The notes under the pieces are model-generated. The model did no database searches. It worked only from the letters and a program-made list of their open reading frames with translations, and had not been told where the DNA came from. Below are positions 39,718 through 44,372 of a stretch of 44,372 bases of DNA, piece by piece. Position numbers and translations under genes: made by a program. Each line of letters opens with the position of its first letter. Positions within the stretch are counted from its first letter, which is position 1. Source of the stretch: Streptomyces sp. (GTDB taxonomy: Bacteria > Actinomycetota > Actinomycetes > Streptomycetales > Streptomycetaceae); contig NZ_JAEKKT010000169.1 of the NCBI RefSeq assembly GCF_019510245.1, positions 1 to 44,372 on the forward strand, in the 5' to 3' direction.

Positions 39718-41111
39718 GCCGCAACGACGCCGCCCCGGGTACCGTCACCGCACCACCGGGCCGCATCCGCCGGATGCTGTCCCACCTCTACATCCAGTGC
39801 TTGATCGCCGTCCTCCTCGGCGCCGCCGTGGGCGGGCTGTGGCCGTCCGTCGGCGCTGACCTCAAGCCGTTCGGCGACGGCTTCATCGCGCTGGTGAAGA
39901 TGTTCATCGCGCCGATCATCTTCTGCACGGTCGTGCACGGCATCGCCTCCATGGGCAACGCCCGCGCGGTCGGCCGCGTGAGCCTGAAGGCTCTGGTCTA
40001 CTTCGAGGTGCTGACGACCGTGGCCATGGTGATCGGCCTGGTCGTCGTCAACGTCGTCAAACCGGGCAGCGGTCTGCACATCGACCTCTCGACCCTGTCC
40101 ACCAAGGGCCTGCCGCCGGAGGCGACCACGGCCCACGAGGGCTTCGCCGCCTTCCTCCTCACCATCATCCCGGCCACCCTGATCAGCGCCCTGACCGGCA
40201 ACGAGATCCTGCCCGTGCTGCTGGTGTCGGTGCTGTTCGGATTCGGCCTGCACGCCAGCGGAGAGGCCGGCCTGGGCATAGCCCGGGGCGTCGAGAAGGT
40301 CTCCGCGGTCCTGTTCACGCTCATCCGCTGGATCATGCGGCTGGCCCCCATCGGCGCGTTCGGCTCGATGGCCTTCACCATCGGCAACTACGGCCTGGGC
40401 ACCCTGCGCCACCTGGCCCTGCTGGTCGGCTCGTTCTGGCTGACCGCCCTCTTCTTCGTCCTGGTCGTCCTCGGGACCGTGATGCGCCTGAACGGACTGC
40501 GGCTGCTGCCCTTCCTGCGCTACATCAAGGAAGAACTGCTGATCGTCCTGGGCACCTCCTCCACCGAGCCCGTCCTGCCGCGCATGATGGCCAAGCTCCA
40601 GCACGCGGGCGCCTCGAAACCGGTCGTCGGCATCACGCTGCCCGCCGGGTACTCCTTCAACCTCGACGGCACCGCCATCTACCTGACCATGGGCTCGGTC
40701 TTCCTCGCCCAGGCCCTCGGCATCGACCTCAGCCTCACCCAGCAGCTGGCCATGCTCGCCGTCATGCTGCTCACCTCCAAGGGCGCCGCAGGCGTCACCG
40801 GCTCCGGCTTCATCGCCCTGGCCGCCACCCTCAGCGCCGTCCCGCACGTCCCGCCCGCCGCCCTGGCACTGATCTTCGGCGTCGACCGGTTCATGTCCGA
40901 AGCCCGCGCCCTGACCAGCCTGGTCGGCAACGGCGTCGCCACCCTGGCCGTCGCCCGCTGGGAGGGCGAGCTGGACGAGGACCGCGCGAAGGCCGTCCTG
41001 CGCGGAGAGATCCCCTACGCCCCCACCCCCGCTCCCTCCGCGGTGACAGCCGAGCCCGATCCGACGGAGACACCAGTACCAGCCCACGCCCCCGTCCCCG
41101 CCGCAAGCTGA
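39714..41111 (+). CDS. dctA: DctA-type dicarboxylate:cation symporter (DAACS family), 465 aa
   Basis: ATG 39714 overlaps the prpF stop (ATGA). Eight or more hydrophobic segments are visible, with family signatures FIALVKMFIAPIIFCTVVHG, LGTSSTEPVLPRMMAKLQHA (serine-rich re-entrant loop), GYSFNLDGTAIYLTMGSVFL and SKGAAGVTGSGFIALAATLS. The C-terminal tail is proline-rich. It brings C4-dicarboxylates or similar acids into the cell with Na+ or H+. Same operon as PrpF; regulator is the divergent LysR. Confidence 0.93.
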   Translation: MSRNDAAPGTVTAPPGRIRRMLSHLYIQCLIAVLLGAAVGGLWPSVGADLKPFGDGFIALVKMFIAPIIFCTVVHGIASMGNARAVGRVSLKALVYFEVLTTVAMVIGLVVVNVVKPGSGLHIDLSTLSTKGLPPEATTAHEGFAAFLLTIIPATLISALTGNEILPVLLVSVLFGFGLHASGEAGLGIARGVEKVSAVLFTLIRWIMRLAPIGAFGSMAFTIGNYGLGTLRHLALLVGSFWLTALFFVLVVLGTVMRLNGLRLLPFLRYIKEELLIVLGTSSTEPVLPRMMAKLQHAGASKPVVGITLPAGYSFNLDGTAIYLTMGSVFLAQALGIDLSLTQQLAMLAVMLLTSKGAAGVTGSGFIALAATLSAVPHVPPAALALIFGVDRFMSEARALTSLVGNGVATLAVARWEGELDEDRAKAVLRGEIPYAPTPAPSAVTAEPDPTETPVPAHAPVPAAS

Positions 41112-41160
41112 CGACGTCGCGGTCCTGACCGATCTCACCGCCGAGACGGATGCCATCACC

Positions 41161-41419
41161 GTGGGCTGCGACAAGTGCGTGTCAGTCAGCGTGCGTGAGG
41201 CACAGCGCGGGCCCTGCCCCGTCTACCAGGTCCTCGCCGGCGGTACACCCGTCATGGTCACGACTTTGAAGGTGCTCGTCGCCCGGCTGGGCGACGAGCA
41301 TGGGAGCCAACTGCTGACCTTCTCCGCCGGCGGGCGCAGCAGCATCGCCAAGCAGACGGCCGTCCGCACCGGGACGGTGGTCGTCGTGGTCTCCGCCAGC
41401 CCCGGCGCAGCGGTACGTC
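41161..41419 (+). other. doubtful coding fragment behind dctA
   Basis: A plus frame open from 41115 reads DLTAETDAITVGCDKCVSVS, REAQRGPCPVYQVLAGGTPV and is coding-like, with a CxxC pair, but then runs into the antisense of the PAS-GAF remnant. I do not recognise it and see no good start (GTG 41161 lacks a ribosome site). It may be a relic at the edge of the cassette. Confidence 0.25.
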
Positions 41420-42198
41420 CCGTCCCAGAGGGCTCAGCGATGGTTCTTCTCCACGCACCACAGGGTCCACCACTTCCACCACGGCGATGTCGGCGAACCC
41501 GGGGACCAGGGAGCGGACCAACTCCTGGCAGGTGGCCACCACATCCAGGGTCTGTCCCACCCGCTCCCGGACGGCATACAGGGCCTGGACTCCGCGGCGC
41601 GCCTTCTCCTGATCCGTCACGTCGTGCGCGACGACCACCGCCCCCCGTGAGTCCCGCAGGGGAAACACCGAGACGACATGGGTGTGCTGGGGATCATTCT
41701 TCGCGGCCGTCCGCATGACGTCGTCCGTCACCGACGTACCGTCCGCCATGGCCTGGCGCAGCATGTTCCCCAGTTCGCCGGGGGGGACGAAAGAGGCCAT
41801 GCATCGGTGAGGGGGCGTCCCAGCATCTGCCGCGCGCTCGCGCCGGACAGGGCCTGCGCCGCCGCATTGGCCGACACGACGTGCAACTTCTCGTCCGACA
41901 CGAACAGAGCCCCTGCCGTGTGGGCGGACAGCGCCTTGAGCACCACGCTCTCGACGCCGGGCGCCATCCCGTCCGCAGATGGCAGGAAGATCCCCCACGC
42001 CACCGACCCGTCGTCCCGCAGCACGGGCCGCACGCACAGGCCACCGTGGGGGGCGCCGACTGCAACATCACGCGGACAGTCATCCCTGCCCGAGGCGTCG
42101 GCTTGCGGACGCACACTCCCGGGCGCGGGAGTCCTGGCCCGCGCCCGCGCCCCGGGCGCCGCCGTGCACTTCGGCTCCCTGCGCTTCGCCCACCGCAC
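41420..42198 (-). pseudogene. PAS-GAF part of a SpoIIE/PP2C phosphatase, frameshifted and truncated
   Basis: The minus frame from ~42060 reads DDGSVAWGIFLPSADGMAPG, VESVVLKALSAHTAGALFVS, DEKLHVVSANAAAQALSGAS (PAS). A frame change near 41790 then leads to NMLRQAMADGTSVTDDVMRT, HTHVVSVFPLRDSRGAVVVA, HDVTDQEKARRGVQALYAVR, FADIAVVEVVDPVVRGEEP (PAS end and GAF start). The GAF domain stops abruptly near 41420. The missing phosphatase end matches the remnant 4 kb away at 37130-37510. Confidence 0.7.
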
Positions 42199-42321
42199 CG
42201 CTCACTGAACGGCAACACTGGGGCTCTGCTGGTAGCCGCCGCGGGGGTCAGTGCGACTTGCGTGACGTAGCTCACTGGAACTCGTATACGCCGACCGGCA
42301 GTTCAAGAGGTGACCACAGAT

Positions 42322-42954
42322 ATGCGAACCCGGGTGCGCAACGGGGATCCGGACGCCTTCGCGGCACTCTTCGACGAGTGTGCCCGCGCGGTGTACAACC
42401 ACGCCTTCCGGCTGACCGCCGACTGGTCGCTGGCCGAGGACGTCATGTCGACCACCTTCATGGAGGCGTGGCGCCGCCGTGCCTCGGTCGAAGCCGCGGG
42501 GGGCTCACTGCGGCCGTGGCTGCTGGGCATCGCCACCAACGTCGCCCGCTCCCACCACCGCAGCAACCGCCGCTACCGCAAAGCGGCAAGCGCCGCGGCC
42601 GCCGCGAACGCCGCCGGGGAACAGATCGACGACCACGCCGAGGAGACCGCCGGACGCGTGGACGACCGGCGTCGGCTCAACGCCACCCTGGCCGCCCTCA
42701 GCCTCCTCAAGCGCCCCGAGCGCGAGGTCCTGACGCTGTGCCTGTACGAGGGGATGGGGTACGCCGAAGCGGCCCGCGCCCTCGGCATCCCGGTCGGCAC
42801 CGTCCGCTCCCGCCTCTCCCGCGCCCGCACCCGACTGCGAAAACTCGCCGACGCACAACTGCTCGAAGAAAAACGGGAACCCACCCGCACGAACCGGCAG
42901 ATAACAGGTGATCGCGGATACGCGGTCCGGTCCGTACAGGAAGGAAACCGATGA
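42322..42954 (+). CDS. ECF sigma factor paired with a CU044_5270 protein, 210 aa
   Basis: ATG 42322 has AAGAGGTG ~9 nt upstream; GTG 42310 would add four residues. Region 2: AFAALFDECARAVYNHAFRL, SLAEDVMSTTFMEAWRRRAS, LRPWLLGIATNVARSHHRSN. Region 4: LSLLKRPEREVLTLCLYEGM, GYAEAARALGIPVGTVRSRL. The C-terminal ~30 residues are basic and polar. It overlaps the following gene by 4 bp. Confidence 0.92.
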   Translation: MRTRVRNGDPDAFAALFDECARAVYNHAFRLTADWSLAEDVMSTTFMEAWRRRASVEAAGGSLRPWLLGIATNVARSHHRSNRRYRKAASAAAAANAAGEQIDDHAEETAGRVDDRRRLNATLAALSLLKRPEREVLTLCLYEGMGYAEAARALGIPVGTVRSRLSRARTRLRKLADAQLLEEKREPTRTNRQITGDRGYAVRSVQEGNR

Positions 42955-44018
42955 ACGCCAGCCCCTCCCACCAGCCTCACCCGGCTGAGTGGACGGAGAC
43001 GCAGGGTCTGCTGCCCTCCGCAGAGCGGGATCTGCCGGCGGGCCGTCACCAGTTGCACAAGGAGCAGATGATGGCCCAGATCCACGAAGACCTCCGCACC
43101 GCCACCCACGTCGCGCCCGTGAAGCGCCCCAACCCGTTCCTGCGCCGTACGGTCCTGCTGCCCGCCATGGCCTTCACCCTGGCCGGCGCGGTCGCGGGCG
43201 GCCTCGCCCTCACCGGCGGCGGCGCGGACGACGGCAAGACCGCCCTGGCCACCGGCCCCGCCCTGACCACCCAGGTCGGCACCGCCGACGCCAAGGGTGC
43301 CCCCGAGCTCCTCGACCGCATCTCCCTGGCCGCCGCCGACACCTCCGTGCCCACCCCGCACCAGGGCCAGTACGTCTACATCGCCTCGAAGGTGGCCAGC
43401 ACCTACTACCGGGAAGACGGCGACGGCTCCAAGGTGGTCAGTGACAAGCTGCACTCCCGCCAGGTCTGGAGCTCCCTCGACGGCAAGGACGGCTGGCTGA
43501 TCGAGGCCGGCCAGACCGGTGACAACGGCGTCACCCTGGCGAGCAAGGTCCCGTCGGCCAGTGCCTACGACACCCTGGCCGAGCTGCCCACCGACCCCGA
43601 TGCGCTGCTGCAGCGGATCTACCGTGAGTCGGACGCCCACCGGGACGCCGAAGTCCCACGCGACCAGGCCGCCTTCGTCGCCATCGGCGACCTGCTGACC
43701 GAGAGCTACCCGCCTGCCAAGGTCGGCGCCGCCCTCTACAGGGCCGCGGCCAAGATCCCCGGGGTCGTCGCGGTGGACGACGCGACCGACGCCACGGGCC
43801 GGCACGGAATCGCGATCGCCCGCGAGAACCCCGCCGACGGCGAGCGCACCGAGTGGATCTTCGACAAGAACAGCCTGCGGTTCCTCGGCGAGCGCACCGT
43901 GGTGGTCAAGAAGGTGGCGGACAGCCAGTTCAAGGTGGGCACCGTCACCTTCACCAGCGCGATCACAGACCGCAGCATCGTCGACGCCAACAAGCAGATC
44001 CCCGGGCAGGCGAGCTGA
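42951..44018 (+). CDS. CU044_5270 family membrane protein, 355 aa
   Basis: ATG 42951, coupled to the sigma gene. Cytoplasmic N-terminus (~1-65) with LPAGRHQLHKEQMMAQIHED, one membrane helix at ~68-90 (VLLPAMAFTLAGAVAGGLAL), then an external domain (~95-355): GQYVYIASKVASTYYREDGD, VWSSLDGKDGWLIEAG, LAELPTDPDALLQRIYRESD, YRAAAKIPGVVAVDDATDAT. This layout defines the CU044_5270 family, which always accompanies an ECF sigma gene of this type and probably acts as its membrane anti-sigma partner. Confidence 0.9.
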   Translation: MNASPSHQPHPAEWTETQGLLPSAERDLPAGRHQLHKEQMMAQIHEDLRTATHVAPVKRPNPFLRRTVLLPAMAFTLAGAVAGGLALTGGGADDGKTALATGPALTTQVGTADAKGAPELLDRISLAAADTSVPTPHQGQYVYIASKVASTYYREDGDGSKVVSDKLHSRQVWSSLDGKDGWLIEAGQTGDNGVTLASKVPSASAYDTLAELPTDPDALLQRIYRESDAHRDAEVPRDQAAFVAIGDLLTESYPPAKVGAALYRAAAKIPGVVAVDDATDATGRHGIAIARENPADGERTEWIFDKNSLRFLGERTVVVKKVADSQFKVGTVTFTSAITDRSIVDANKQIPGQAS

Positions 44019-44372
44019 ACGCGGGACGGAACAACGACCGCCGCCTCGCCGGCCGCCCTGCTGCCGGCAGGGCTGACGACGGGCGTGTCGGTGGCGGCCA
44101 CGGGCTCCGGTCGCGGCGTGCGGACGGAGTCGGCGGCCACGGTCGTGGCGCCGGGCGGCTCCGCCCCCGGCGCGCGGGCGGCGGGCCCGGCCGCCCCGGC
44201 AGCCCGCTACGTCACCCTCCTCACCGGCGACCGGGTCGCCCCGGACGCCCGGGGCCGGGTGACGGGTGTACGGCAGGCACCGGGCCGTGAGCACGTCCCG
44301 GTGTCGGTGCGCGGCGTCGGCGGCGACCAATACGTCGTCCCCGCCGACGCCGTTGGGCGTAACAGCGGTACA
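44019..44372 (+). CDS. S8 (subtilisin-like) peptidase, N-terminal part, start unclear, runs off the window
   Basis: The frame following the previous stop reads LLPAGLTTGVSVAATGSGRG, AARYVTLLTGDRVAPDARGR, VTGVRQAPGREHVPVSVRGV and GGDQYVVPADAVG. This is the signal-peptide end and pro-region start of large Streptomyces secreted S8 peptidases ('hvTLvTGDrV..d..GrV......aeGRe'). There is no ATG; the first in-frame GTG is at 44085, inside the expected signal peptide, so the first residues of the usual protein are missing. Either the gene is 5'-truncated or it starts at an unusual codon. Confidence 0.6.

Noticed and set aside
39387..41174. 595-codon minus-strand frame opposite dctA
   Set aside because: Gln/Asp/Gly-rich shadow of the membrane protein gene; no protein-like pattern.
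1..44372. CRISPR array or cas genes
   Set aside because: No regularly spaced repeats of 24-40 bp and no Cas-like proteins were seen; the only tandem repeats are short (20-bp pair at 28761, 45-bp-period pair at 15554).
1..44372. Antibiotic biosynthetic cluster suggested by SDR, SnoaL-like, SRPBCC and quinone-oxidoreductase genes
   Set aside because: No polyketide synthase, NRPS, terpene synthase or other core enzyme is present, and the genes belong to separate small operons with their own regulators.

Overview
The window is high-GC actinobacterial DNA and almost certainly Streptomyces. The first 140 bases (minus strand) encode the N-terminus of a Streptomyces-type RNA polymerase alpha subunit. 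The rest holds ECF sigma/anti-sigma pairs, Asp23/AmaP envelope-stress genes, TetR, MerR, XRE and LysR regulators, and large secreted CBM13 (ricin-type) glycoside hydrolases. It looks like an accessory region: intact operons are separated by relics of integrases, an IS701-type transposase, regulators and enzymes.

Layout. 0-0.9 kb: rpoA start divergent from a small CarD-like protein gene; a tRNA-Gly 3' end relic with its terminator lies at 0.9 kb. 1.1-5.5 kb: an envelope-stress locus. A minus-strand operon (Asp23, DUF2273-like, Asp23, DUF6286, AmaP) diverges from a plus-strand ECF sigma factor, a zinc-anti-sigma-like/Asp23 fusion and a small Asp23-like protein; a perfect CRP-type palindrome lies between them. 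5.9-8.4 kb: MerR regulator, GvpU-like protein, unknown protein. 8.4-11 kb: arsenic genes arsM / arsR-aquaporin-arsC, followed by a second tRNA-Gly-like repeat. 11.3-13.4 kb: SDR and DUF1330-type genes with a TetR gene; three copies of one 14-bp palindrome link them. 13.5-14.7 kb: relics (integrase, sialidase-like, arsC 3' end). 14.8-17.5 kb: TetR divergent from a quinone-oxidoreductase-like gene, then SRPBCC. 17.6-20.9 kb: small unknown gene, XRE regulator, frameshifted SMI1 and HIT genes, integrase and LysR relics.

21-23.7 kb: secreted CBM13-GH74 xyloglucanase. 23.8-24.1 kb: transposase relic. 24.3-29.8 kb: substrate-binding protein, two SnoaL/NTF2-like proteins and an MBL-fold protein, with a divergent MarR regulator and a secreted tandem NTF2 protein. 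30.8-32.1 kb: ECF sigma factor and membrane-anchored anti-sigma-like protein. 32.3-34.8 kb: secreted GH10-CBM13-GH62 arabinoxylan enzyme. 35.2-37.0 kb: convergent secreted CBM13 protein with an unassigned C-terminal domain. 37.1-42.2 kb: LysR / PrpF / DctA cassette flanked by the two ends of a PAS-GAF-SpoIIE phosphatase gene. 42.3-44.4 kb: ECF sigma factor, CU044_5270 partner, start of an S8 peptidase.

Main inference: the three CBM13 proteins are each preceded by the identical 13-bp element CGCGGCAACCTTT in promoter orientation. They surround an ECF sigma/anti-sigma pair whose anti-sigma partner has an extracellular domain. This suggests a small hemicellulose-degradation regulon. Many other loci are decaying, with single-base frameshifts or end-only fragments.
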